From Agarilytica sp045430285 (GTDB lineage: Bacteria > Pseudomonadota > Gammaproteobacteria > Pseudomonadales > Cellvibrionaceae): DNA of 64,000 nt. A program made the translations under genes and the position numbers. The DNA lies in assembly GCA_045430285.1 (NCBI GenBank), contig JAILXV010000001.1, forward strand, positions 1,421,202-1,485,201, read 5' to 3'. Shown piece by piece: positions 33,927 through 42,197 of the stretch (the stretch's first letter is position 1; each line of letters opens with the position of its first letter). Under the pieces are notes generated by a model that saw only the letters and a list, made by a program, of their open reading frames with translations, was not told the DNA's origin and did not search any database.

Positions 33927-35431
33927 CTAGTCGCCTCCGCTAAGTCATTTGCTTCAAGAACGCTAATTCGTTTCTCTACAAACTTTACGACACTGTCATT
34001 TTGATAGCCTGAAGCGCTTATTTTTCGATACGCTGTAAGCGCAGAATACCGATCTCCGTCGGCATCCGCGGCGAGTGCAAACCCAAGCGTATACTGGATA
34101 TTGTGTTGATCTTCTCTTAATAAACTGGCGTAGAGTGATTGTGCTTTTTTATAATTTTCTGTTTTTTGATAAAGTGCGGCCAAAAACGCAGTTTGTCTTT
34201 CACGTAGTTGCTGATTAGCACCTTGAATATCGGCGACATTAGATGACTCTAATATCGATATAGCACGAACAGGCCCATGGAAATGATGGGTTAACTGCGC
34301 GTTAAAATAGTCTGATGCGATATGCTTAGCATCAAGACGGTTCAATAGTTTTTGAGCCTTATCAAATTCAGATCGTCCAAGATAATATTCGAACAGCAAC
34401 ATTTCAGAATGAAGCGCATTCACGTTCTGTTTTACTCTTGTGGCTAATGCTTCAATCGCTTGCTCGTCACCAGAATGAATGCGTTCTTTAATCTGGTTCG
34501 CATAGTGGAAGTCTTCTGATTCAGAGGTCACGGTAACCCACTTCCTCTGCACGGCATTGGCATTCGGCAAAGTGGTTTCAGTGTCGGCGGAGGTAATGCT
34601 TCTCATGTCCACTTCAGCGTTTTGGTCAACCGATAAGGGTTTCACACCGCCAGGATAACCATTCTCGATAACGCGATCAGCTATGACACGGTTATGCTCA
34701 ACCGCCTGTGATAATCGCGATTGATAAGCTTCAAGCGCTAACTCACTAAAACCAAAGGTATCGGAACGGGACAGAAGTGTTTCTGCTCGGCGAAAGTGAT
34801 GATTATCAAGCGCACTGGCAATTTGTCCTAAATAGGAGCGCTGGATATCTTTATACATAGATCCTGCTCGAATATTCTCTGGATCTAGCGCGATCACTTT
34901 GGACAAAAAGAACAAGGCATTTCCCTTGCTCGGCACACTTAAACGATTGCGGGCAATCGCGCTATCCGCTTGCTCAAGATAAAATGCAATTGTCGCTTCT
35001 CGCGTGGTCAGTGTCTGAACTGAAGCAGGAGTTTCAGCTTCGCTTTTAAGTAACGGCGCTTCAGAAACAACCGCTTCTCTATCTTCAGCAGCGCTATCCA
35101 TTATTACTTGATTGCCATTCAACACGGCAGCATTTTCGTTTGCGCTTTCGTGATCAGAGGTATCATTATTTCCATTCACCACGCGGACAGAGTCAATACT
35201 TTCAGAGCCAATAGCGGCGTCGTGGCCCTGCAAATCAAACACAAAAAAAGCACCAACAATTACCGCAGTAGGCATAACGAAATACGGCCACGCTCTAAAA
35301 ACACGAGAACCCCGCGTAGCAATATCCTGTTCGCATATTTCATTTTCAAATAGAAGAGATTCACCCACTTTTGCGCTCACGTCATCAGAACGAGAATCCA
35401 AATCCTTTAACGCATCGTTAATTAGGCTCAT
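33920..35431 (-). CDS. mshN: MSHA biogenesis protein MshN (TPR protein)
   Basis: I start it at the ATG at 35431, an ATGA overlap with the mshM stop; a GTG lies 4 codons upstream. The 503-residue protein begins MSLINDALKDLD, the same cytoplasmic motif as GspB. A transmembrane helix follows (about 50-65) and then a long periplasmic region of tetratricopeptide-like helices (RAETLLSRSD..., KAQKLLNRLDAK, NYKKAQSLYASLL, DRYSALTAYRKI). It likely links MshM to the secretin MshL. Confidence 0.88.
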   Translation of the reverse strand: MSLINDALKDLDSRSDDVSAKVGESLLFENEICEQDIATRGSRVFRAWPYFVMPTAVIVGAFFVFDLQGHDAAIGSESIDSVRVVNGNNDTSDHESANENAAVLNGNQVIMDSAAEDREAVVSEAPLLKSEAETPASVQTLTTREATIAFYLEQADSAIARNRLSVPSKGNALFFLSKVIALDPENIRAGSMYKDIQRSYLGQIASALDNHHFRRAETLLSRSDTFGFSELALEAYQSRLSQAVEHNRVIADRVIENGYPGGVKPLSVDQNAEVDMRSITSADTETTLPNANAVQRKWVTVTSESEDFHYANQIKERIHSGDEQAIEALATRVKQNVNALHSEMLLFEYYLGRSEFDKAQKLLNRLDAKHIASDYFNAQLTHHFHGPVRAISILESSNVADIQGANQQLRERQTAFLAALYQKTENYKKAQSLYASLLREDQHNIQYTLGFALAADADGDRYSALTAYRKISASGYQNDSVVKFVEKRISVLEANDLAEATRW

Positions 35432-36360
35432 ACACCCCCCCACAAATTAAACGGGAAGACACTACCAAACCCTACAATCGCCAACAATGAGTGTACCGCA
35501 ACGGGGGACGAGACCAATCGACAATGAATAGCACACAGCTTACCTATCCAGCGACTTTCTTGCGTATCGGCAATCGCCTTGGCAACGTGCCATGTATTCA
35601 CACGCCGATGTCCTTTCCCGTAGGCGCTAATCAGCGCTTTATGCGCCAACACATTGATTAAACGGGGAATACCACCGGAACCAAAATAAACTAATCGCAT
35701 TGCATTTTTGCTAAAAATATCGCCTTTCATATTCCCCGCAGATTGAAGTCGATGTTTTATATAATCCAAAACACCCTGCTTTGAAAACGGCTGAAGGTTC
35801 TCAGAAAAAATAATGCGTTGTTTAAGTTGCCGTAAATCTGGCCGGCTTAACATGCTGTCCAACTCCGGTTGACCAAGCATCACAACCTGTAGGAGTTTTC
35901 GTTTTTCCGTTTCTAGGTTCGTGAGCAAACGTAAACATTCAATGGTCTCACGGGGCATGGCTTGAGCTTCATCCACAACTAGCACAACTTGTTTATTATT
36001 GCGTGCGAGTTGTAGTAAACGTCGATATACCGCACTCATTAATTCATGAGCTGGCATATTGTCGGTGACATCCGCCGCTATTTCTTGTGCAACGAAGCCC
36101 TTGAGCTCTTCAGGCGTTAGATAAGGGTTAGGAATATAAGCCGTTACAAAATCACTATTTAGGCGAGACAACAAAATACGGCACAACAGCGTTTTTCCCG
36201 TGCCAACTTCACCCACGATTTTAATGAACCCTTCACAGTGCTTTAACGCAACTAGCATGGTATTGAGCGCATCGCGATGACTTTGCTGATTAAGAAAGAA
36301 CGACGTATCCGGCGTAAGGGAAAAAGGCGGCTCTTCAAACTGAAAATAGTCCTGGTACAT
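35428..36360 (-). CDS. mshM: MSHA biogenesis ATPase MshM (ExeA-like)
   Basis: The 310-residue AAA ATPase starts MYQDYFQFEEPPFSLTPD, nearly the same opening as GspA. Walker A GEVGTGKT (about 49-56) and Walker B LVVDEAQAM are intact. A hydrophobic tail lies near the C-terminus (about 285-305), but the peptidoglycan-binding part of GspA is lacking. It is probably the assembly partner of MshN and the MshL secretin. This makes two ExeA-like ATPases in the window. Confidence 0.92.
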   Translation of the reverse strand: MYQDYFQFEEPPFSLTPDTSFFLNQQSHRDALNTMLVALKHCEGFIKIVGEVGTGKTLLCRILLSRLNSDFVTAYIPNPYLTPEELKGFVAQEIAADVTDNMPAHELMSAVYRRLLQLARNNKQVVLVVDEAQAMPRETIECLRLLTNLETEKRKLLQVVMLGQPELDSMLSRPDLRQLKQRIIFSENLQPFSKQGVLDYIKHRLQSAGNMKGDIFSKNAMRLVYFGSGGIPRLINVLAHKALISAYGKGHRRVNTWHVAKAIADTQESRWIGKLCAIHCRLVSSPVAVHSLLAIVGFGSVFPFNLWGGV

Positions 36361-36369
36361 TGTCGGCCC

Positions 36370-38085
36370 CTATCGGCTTCTGAACTCCTCAGAAATCCCT
36401 TGAATACGTGTCGCATGATCCTCTAATTGGCGTTGCCAAGTATTTTCACCCACAACGATCGGCTGCATCAAAATAACTAATTCAGTTTTTACCGTCGATT
36501 TTTGTTTCGCTTTAAATAGCAAGTTAACCACAGGAATATTCCCAAGAAAGGCGCGTTTGGTGTCGACATCAGACGTCGTCTCTTGCATAAGCCCACCAAG
36601 CACGACCACTTGCCCACTCCGAGCCTTCACAATACTGTCCGACTCGCGAACATCCCGTAACGCAAGCGGTAATGAGAATGCACTGCCTGCAATATCAATT
36701 TCCTTTATCTGGTCAGTCACTGTAGTCACCATTGGGTGCACATGTAAAATAACTTCGCCTTCTTCTGAGATTTGTGGCGTAACATCTAAAGCAATACCGC
36801 TAAAGAAGGAGTCGAGCTCAACTTCAGGAGTATTAACAATTGAAGACGCACTTGAAGTCGTTGAGTTAGAGAGACCTGTGACAAAAAATTCATCTGACCC
36901 CACTCGGATTACGGCTTTCTGATTATTGACCGTTGAGATTCTTGGGCTCGATAATACTTGCACATTGCCTTGTTCCTCGAGAAGAAATAGTAATTTAGTG
37001 ATATCGGGAACATCCAGTACCGTCGATATCAACGACTCGACACCCCCACCATTATCAAAAACAATGTCGGACAGAGAGCTATTGCCGCTATTGGTCTGGC
37101 TCATACTTAATTGACCGCTGATCGCCCCCCAATTGATACCGGCTTGAAATCCATCATTTAAACGCACTTCTAAAATTTTCGTTTCAAGTACCACTTGACG
37201 CTTCACACTCAGTTCAGATTTTTCCAAAAAATCTTTTACAGAATGAAGTTCATTCGGGAGCGCTTTAACCACCACTAATCCCGCCTGAGGGTTCGTCATT
37301 ACCATACGACCAGCACCATCACCCACAATCGCTAATATCGTCTGGTTGAGGCCAGCCCAAAAATCAGTTTTTGTTAATGTCTGAACACGGGCTCCAGGTG
37401 AGATACCCGCTCCGCCAGAACCACCTGCACCTTCACTACCGGATTCACCCAAATAAGATAAAAGATTTGCTGATTCGCCAGAATCCTCCGAAGAAGAGTT
37501 GCTGCTTCTATTTTGATTATCACTAGAACCCGACGTAATCTCACCAATTTGGACGCTGGTATCCGTTACGCCGACACGCTGAACATCGAGATAGTCTATT
37601 GGGAATATCTCGGTACGAAGCTTTCTCGGGTAAATTGTATAAATACCACTCTTGACCTTATATTCATAGCCGTAAACTTCACGAGTCACATCAAGCACTT
37701 CCTCGATGGTCACGTTCTTAAGCTCTAACGAAATAGAACCAGCCACTTCTGGGTGAGCAACAACATTCACACCGGCATCAGACACAAGGCTAACGAAAAA
37801 AGTGCGCGCAGGTACTTGATTGACGGAAACATCAAAACGGGAAGCGATTTTTTTTGAAATAGATGGGGAGTATGCGTTAGGTAATAGCGCATTGCTGACC
37901 GACTCAGGGACGCTTAACTTTTCCTCGGACTGCTCCTTCTGAGACGCCAAAACTTCTTGCATCGCGTTTTCGGCAGACGTGGGCGCGTCAGCGCTATTCG
38001 CGCATGACACAAGTATAAAGCCCCCCAACAAAAGGAGACCAAATCTCACCAAAGATTTCACAAGAAGTAAATATTTCTTATTCAT
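36370..38085 (-). CDS. mshL: MSHA secretin MshL (outer-membrane lipoprotein)
   Basis: The 571-residue secretin has a lipoprotein signal (LLLLGGFILVSCANSAD, lipid Cys28), a short N-terminal STN-like domain (about 85-155) and a Gly/Ser-rich linker. The linker may be partly disordered. A C-terminal secretin domain follows with VVLGGLMQETTSDVDTKRAFLGNIPVVNLLF and TELVILMQPIVV. It forms the outer-membrane pore for the pilus. It starts 6 bases past the mshK stop. Confidence 0.94.
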   Translation of the reverse strand: MNKKYLLLVKSLVRFGLLLLGGFILVSCANSADAPTSAENAMQEVLASQKEQSEEKLSVPESVSNALLPNAYSPSISKKIASRFDVSVNQVPARTFFVSLVSDAGVNVVAHPEVAGSISLELKNVTIEEVLDVTREVYGYEYKVKSGIYTIYPRKLRTEIFPIDYLDVQRVGVTDTSVQIGEITSGSSDNQNRSSNSSSEDSGESANLLSYLGESGSEGAGGSGGAGISPGARVQTLTKTDFWAGLNQTILAIVGDGAGRMVMTNPQAGLVVVKALPNELHSVKDFLEKSELSVKRQVVLETKILEVRLNDGFQAGINWGAISGQLSMSQTNSGNSSLSDIVFDNGGGVESLISTVLDVPDITKLLFLLEEQGNVQVLSSPRISTVNNQKAVIRVGSDEFFVTGLSNSTTSSASSIVNTPEVELDSFFSGIALDVTPQISEEGEVILHVHPMVTTVTDQIKEIDIAGSAFSLPLALRDVRESDSIVKARSGQVVVLGGLMQETTSDVDTKRAFLGNIPVVNLLFKAKQKSTVKTELVILMQPIVVGENTWQRQLEDHATRIQGISEEFRSR

Positions 38086-38091
38086 ATCATC

Positions 38092-38505
38092 TCACTGCTT
38101 GAATATACTCGGTCGTAACACGAGCGTACGAAGGCCACCGTTTTTTTCAATAACGATGGCATCATGTCTAATTTTTACTATTCGTTTACCCTGAATACTG
38201 TCGCCCTCTTTCACGGAGCGCCCATTAATAATGGCTTCCTTACGGTCATCGCCAAAGAAGATGGCTTGTAGCTTAAGCGTCGAGTGCGGTGAACCTTTGG
38301 CGCTGTAACCGAGAGGCCTGGTTGGATCAACAAGCACAACACGGTCGAGCTGAGGTCGTTTATTTTCAGCAACAGCGGACTTTACTTCTGGTTTATTTTC
38401 TATGGGTTGAGGCTTAGCCGCATAGGCGCCAAGACAAAACGTCATACACACAACACCGACACAACAGTTTGACCACCAGAGGCTAGACACCCAGCACCCC
38501 CTCAT
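38092..38505 (-). CDS. mshK: MSHA biogenesis protein MshK
   Basis: I choose the ATG at 38505, inside the end of mshJ, giving 137 residues; a TTG lies 8 codons earlier. The N-terminus is a signal-like hydrophobic segment ending AYA. The mature part matches the PilP-like MshK pattern: DPTRPLGYSAKGSPHSTLKLQAIFFGDDRKEAIINGRSVKEGDSI. It is thought to link the platform to the secretin. It is short and weakly conserved across species, so the assignment depends partly on position. Confidence 0.82.
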   Translation of the reverse strand: MRGCWVSSLWWSNCCVGVVCMTFCLGAYAAKPQPIENKPEVKSAVAENKRPQLDRVVLVDPTRPLGYSAKGSPHSTLKLQAIFFGDDRKEAIINGRSVKEGDSIQGKRIVKIRHDAIVIEKNGGLRTLVLRPSIFKQ

Positions 38506-39196
38506 CGGTAGAGAGTGTATACACTTCAATTAATACACGTGCTTTTGGGTATTGATTCACTTCGTAATCAATACTCTCCCAATAAAATTTCCAAGGCAAA
38601 CTTTCGAGGGCCGACAAGTAACTCACAACGTCAAAGTATTTCCCTTCTAAGGCAACCACCACAGAATGTTTAAATACACCCACATTATCGACATCGTCTT
38701 CTCTCAACTCATTATTTTCATCGTTGCTATTTTCATCGTTGCTATCCGCACTTGCCGTTTCTGCTCGCACGAGCTGTAATTTGCTCGGCGCTAAGGTTTG
38801 CATTCCCAGTAATTTTAAGCTGCCCACGTTTTGCAGCACATCGTGCAAGGCTTCAGGTAATGCACCCGCAGGTATTAATCCGGCAGATAGGGTTTGAAGA
38901 TTTTCCTCTAAATTGATGAGTTTCTTTTCCAGCTGATCAATTTCTTTTTTCTTAACCGCATTTGGATCATTCGTTAATGCTTTTGCAAGCACGACTTCTT
39001 GGGCAGACAGGTTTTTCAACGCTTGCTCTGCATCGTCCATTCGGACCTTTAACTTTGCTTTCTCCTTATCTAAAGGCATCAAAAATGCAAAATTAAATCC
39101 AGACCACACCACAGCTAAAATCAACAGCGCGATTATTCCACGCTCCCGAATAGGCTTTGTATCAATAATTTCTGTTTGCTTTTTCCACCATTCCAT
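38483..39196 (-). CDS. mshJ: MSHA biogenesis protein MshJ (PilO-like)
   Basis: The 237-residue inner-membrane protein has one transmembrane helix (about 21-38), a coiled coil (about 45-105) and a PilO-type ferredoxin-like C-terminal region. It overlaps the end of the pilN-like gene by one base (TGATGG). A 15-bp tandem repeat near the middle encodes SNDEN twice, in an acidic linker. Confidence 0.87.
   Translation of the reverse strand: MEWWKKQTEIIDTKPIRERGIIALLILAVVWSGFNFAFLMPLDKEKAKLKVRMDDAEQALKNLSAQEVVLAKALTNDPNAVKKKEIDQLEKKLINLEENLQTLSAGLIPAGALPEALHDVLQNVGSLKLLGMQTLAPSKLQLVRAETASADSNDENSNDENNELREDDVDNVGVFKHSVVVALEGKYFDVVSYLSALESLPWKFYWESIDYEVNQYPKARVLIEVYTLSTDEGVLGV
38714..38743. repeat. 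15-bp tandem repeat, two copies, inside mshJ
   Basis: The unit attttcatcgttgct occurs twice head to tail (38714-38728 and 38729-38743). In mshJ it encodes SNDEN-SNDEN within an acidic linker, in frame, so a copy-number change would not break the gene. Confidence 0.8.
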
Positions 39197-39822
39197 CAGT
39201 CGGTATCTCCATCGAAAGCCAAACGATAAACCGACTCAAAGCCTAATGCGAACTGATGCTGCCCGCTGCGTTTTTGGTTTTTAGCAGCACTCAACAAGCC
39301 AAACTGTACATCCGCAAAACTCTCTTCCTGACGTAACAGCTGAATGAACAGCGGCACGTCTTCAATTTTCCTAGCCATCCCCGTCATTTCAACGAAATTA
39401 CCACCACGTGAAATACGTATATGGTCTAAAGAAATGGAACTAAGAGAATGCTTAGCAAACCGATTCATTGACATCGCAAAACCGGCCTCATTACCCAAGT
39501 TTTGGCCTTGTATAATCTGGCCAATCTGCTCTCTGGCGACCACCGATCTTTTCAGCTTGGATAAGCGACGATCCAGTTGAAATGAATTCACCGTCCGCGA
39601 CATGTTTTTAATACGGTTAACGCGTGTCTCCGCACCTTTTTGTTGATTTTCGATAAACGCGACTTTTTCTTCGTAATCTTTTAAACCTTGCTTCGTAAAC
39701 ACGACCGCCACAACCATCAACAAGCAAAAACCCACCACGGACAACGCGATAGTGTTCGCCGTGAGCCATTCTTTTTTAACTCTTAGTTCGGGCAGGTATA
39801 AGTTAACGCGCTGCATACTCAT
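39196..39822 (-). CDS. PilN-like MSHA biogenesis protein (MshI2)
   Basis: The 208-residue protein has the PilN layout: a short cytoplasmic N-terminus MSMQRVNLYLPELRVKKEW, a transmembrane helix (about 22-42), a coiled coil (about 50-85) and a periplasmic domain. NLYLPELR is the conserved N-terminal motif that contacts PilM/MshI. The start ATG overlaps the mshI stop as ATGA. It occupies the slot called mshI2 in some MSHA clusters. Confidence 0.85.
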   Translation of the reverse strand: MSMQRVNLYLPELRVKKEWLTANTIALSVVGFCLLMVVAVVFTKQGLKDYEEKVAFIENQQKGAETRVNRIKNMSRTVNSFQLDRRLSKLKRSVVAREQIGQIIQGQNLGNEAGFAMSMNRFAKHSLSSISLDHIRISRGGNFVEMTGMARKIEDVPLFIQLLRQEESFADVQFGLLSAAKNQKRSGQHQFALGFESVYRLAFDGDTD

Positions 39823-40748
39823 TGCAAGACATCCTCACGGTACACTCCACCAAGCGCACCCAGGCATACCTGCATCATGCCCTCGTCGGTATCATCATCG
39901 AACGTCATACTTTCTGTTGGGGATAAGAATTTCGTAGGTACCGTTAAGCTGCGTGTTAACTCAACCGTAATTTTGTCTTCCGTAACACTTTCGCCACAAA
40001 TATATAGAGCTGCAGGCGGCGCCATGCCCATTTGTCGTTCGTAGTAATCCAAGGAGCGCTGCACCTCTAACGCAAGTGCATCTACGGGCAGCTCATCTAA
40101 TAGGCCGCCGCTGTAATTCAATTTAAATTGGCGAGACAAATATAAGTTTCCCTCTTTATACAGAGAAACAACCCCCTCGCCTTCGGAAATACGTACGATG
40201 CCCACGCCACGTTCTTGCAGAGATTCTGCCACCACACACGACACATTCCGCATCGCCATTTCGCCAATATCAATAGAGGAAAGCGTAAGGCCGGACTCGT
40301 TGACGAGATCAATCAGCGCTTGAATACGCTCCAAGTTCGACACGACCGCATATACCATGCGTTTAGCCGTTTTGTTTGCGTCTGCGGGTAAGGGAAAAAC
40401 ATCAACGACCGCCTTTTCGACCGGCATAGTGATAAGGTCTTTGATTTTCCAGCGTATCGCCTCCCGAAGATCTTCGTCGGGCACTTCAGGCGCTTCGACA
40501 AGGAGCAATTGATAATCTTTGGGTGTGAGCACTATATGACAGAGCCTTTTCGATATTTTGTGTTTATGCACAAAGTGATCGAGCTCTTTTTGAAGATTGG
40601 TGGTCTCATCCTCCAGACGAATCATTTGCAGCAGGTCAACGTCGGAGGACTTACCAAAACAGCCTTTCGCGGCCACGGCAAGCCCTTCGGGTAGAACTTC
40701 AATACCTACCACACCTTTTTTCGCGCTAACTCGGTCTAACCACTCCAA
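39819..40748 (-). CDS. mshI: MSHA biogenesis protein MshI (PilM-like)
   Basis: The 309-residue actin-like protein of the PilM family probably anchors the platform on the cytoplasmic face. LVEAPEVPDEDLREAIRWKIKDLITMPVEKAVVDVFPLP is characteristic. The start is the TTG at 40748, preceded by GGGGAGG at 7 bases. It is the first gene of the MSHA cluster; mshH, found upstream in Vibrio, is absent. The trmL gene is divergent. Confidence 0.9.
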   Translation of the reverse strand: MEWLDRVSAKKGVVGIEVLPEGLAVAAKGCFGKSSDVDLLQMIRLEDETTNLQKELDHFVHKHKISKRLCHIVLTPKDYQLLLVEAPEVPDEDLREAIRWKIKDLITMPVEKAVVDVFPLPADANKTAKRMVYAVVSNLERIQALIDLVNESGLTLSSIDIGEMAMRNVSCVVAESLQERGVGIVRISEGEGVVSLYKEGNLYLSRQFKLNYSGGLLDELPVDALALEVQRSLDYYERQMGMAPPAALYICGESVTEDKITVELTRSLTVPTKFLSPTESMTFDDDTDEGMMQVCLGALGGVYREDVLQ

Positions 40749-40831
40749 GTAAAAGCCTCCCCGAGGAATTCAGCCTTAAACGCATTATTTTGCAGGAAAA
40801 ACGCCCAATATCAGGCAAAATAACCGCTGTT

Positions 40832-40837
40832 TATAAT
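40832..40837 (+). promoter_or_regulatory. Possible -10 element for trmL
   Basis: A TATAAT hexamer lies 64 bases before the trmL ATG. The matching -35 is poor, so this is a weak prediction. Confidence 0.3.
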
Positions 40838-40901
40838 TAAAATGGGTTCAATTACCATTAGTATAGACCTTGTTATTATTTTCGCTGGAGCCAGCGCCCC
40901 T

Positions 40902-41366
40902 ATGTTTCACGTTGTTTTATTCGAACCAGAAATCCCACCCAACACCGGTAATATCATTCGATTGTGTGCAAACACCGGTTGTTTTTTACACTTAATAGAA
41001 CCCCTTGGCTTTGTTATGGATGACAAGCGACTGCGCAGAGCAGGATTGGATTACGCCGAATGGCAAAACGTCAAAACACATGAACACTGGGAGGCCTTTC
41101 TAGCGACAGAAAGCCCAAAACGTCTATGGGGCCTTTCCACGAAAGGTAAAAAACACCACCATGAAGCAGTGTTTGCCGAGGGGGACTATCTATTATTTGG
41201 GCCGGAAACGAGGGGGCTACCCGAAGCAATACGCTTACAGGTGGGCTACGAGCACCTCATACGTATCCCCATGCTCGAAGACAGCCGAAGTATGAACCTA
41301 TCTAACGCAACCTCCGTGGTTGTATACGAGGCTTGGCGTCAACTTGGCTTTACTGCGGCCACCTAA
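40902..41366 (+). CDS. trmL: tRNA (cytidine(34)/carboxymethylaminomethyluridine(34)-2'-O)-methyltransferase
   Basis: TrmL 2'-O-methylates the wobble base of leucine tRNAs. The protein from the ATG at 40902 (154 residues, E. coli 157) begins MFHVVLFEPEIPPNTGNIIRLCANTG and continues DKRLRRAGLDYAEW. The SPOUT knot motifs FGPETRGLP and IPMLEDSRSMNLSNATSVVVYEAWRQLG are intact. An upstream in-frame ATG (40842) would add 20 residues unlike the family. Confidence 0.96.
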   Translation: MFHVVLFEPEIPPNTGNIIRLCANTGCFLHLIEPLGFVMDDKRLRRAGLDYAEWQNVKTHEHWEAFLATESPKRLWGLSTKGKKHHHEAVFAEGDYLLFGPETRGLPEAIRLQVGYEHLIRIPMLEDSRSMNLSNATSVVVYEAWRQLGFTAAT

Positions 41367-41386
41367 GCCCTAGCACTGAGGGGACG

Positions 41387-42022
41387 TCACTTTAAAGCGG
41401 CCTCGGCTGCCGCTAGCAAGTCATGAATTTTCACGCGCTTTTTGTAATCCGAATTCACGTACGTGAAATGCACCTTACCAGCTGTGTTAATCACGAGCGC
41501 TGCCGGTACGGGCAAAATATGGTGCTTTTCGCCAGACGCTTTTTCTAAATTGATATCGTAATTCAGGTATTTGGCATACAGAGCATCGTCTACCCGAAAG
41601 CCTAGACCAAACGCGATAGCCGCTTCCGCCGTACTGTCAGACAGAATCGTATAGCTAAACTTATGTTGTGCGATACTGGATTTTAAATTCACGGGCAAAT
41701 CAGGGCTGATCGCGATCAATTGATAGCCCATCTGCTCAAGCTTTCCTTCAATGGTTTTCAGCTCGCCCAGCTGAGTATTGCAGTAAGGGCACCAACTGCC
41801 GCGATAAAAAATCAGAATTGTTGGCTTACGCTTCACCCAATCAGCCAACTTTACCGCCTGCCCCTCACTATTCATTAACGTGACTTCGGGAATTGTCTGC
41901 CCCACCTTAATGGGATCTATATCCTCTGCTGAATCCGGAACTCTTCCCTCAGCCAACGCGACTCCCGCCAAAAGCGCCCCGCACACCATCATCACCCAAC
42001 CAAAGCATCTCATCATACCCAC
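41387..42022 (-). CDS. Exported peroxiredoxin/AhpC-TSA family protein
   Basis: The 211-residue thioredoxin-fold protein has a signal peptide (hydrophobic core about 8-24, ending ALA). FYRGSWCPYCNTQLGELKTIEGKL carries the Cys78-x-x-Cys81 redox pair in the AhpC/TSA context. ALVINTAGKVHFTYVNSDYKKR follows the peroxiredoxin-like pattern. It probably acts in the periplasm on peroxides or thiols. It is convergent with trmL and divergent from rnb. Confidence 0.85.
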   Translation of the reverse strand: MGMMRCFGWVMMVCGALLAGVALAEGRVPDSAEDIDPIKVGQTIPEVTLMNSEGQAVKLADWVKRKPTILIFYRGSWCPYCNTQLGELKTIEGKLEQMGYQLIAISPDLPVNLKSSIAQHKFSYTILSDSTAEAAIAFGLGFRVDDALYAKYLNYDINLEKASGEKHHILPVPAALVINTAGKVHFTYVNSDYKKRVKIHDLLAAAEAALK

Positions 42023-42150
42023 CCAATACCCTCTTACGTTTTCAGCGATTCATAAGTCCTCATCCTAGCGCAATCTAGGATTTGAAGGATAAAAAAGCGG
42101 AACTGTACGCCAACTTAGCCAGCGCCGTTACCCAAGACGCCCCCATTTTC

Positions 42151-42159
42151 TGCTAGAAT
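42151..42159 (+). promoter_or_regulatory. Extended -10 promoter for rnb
   Basis: TGC-TAGAAT forms an extended -10 element followed by a GC-rich discriminator, about 40 bases before the rnb ATG. No good -35 is needed or seen. Confidence 0.5.
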
Positions 42160-42197
42160 CCCGCGCTTTAAACAATTAGCTTTACGGTAAGCGCACC

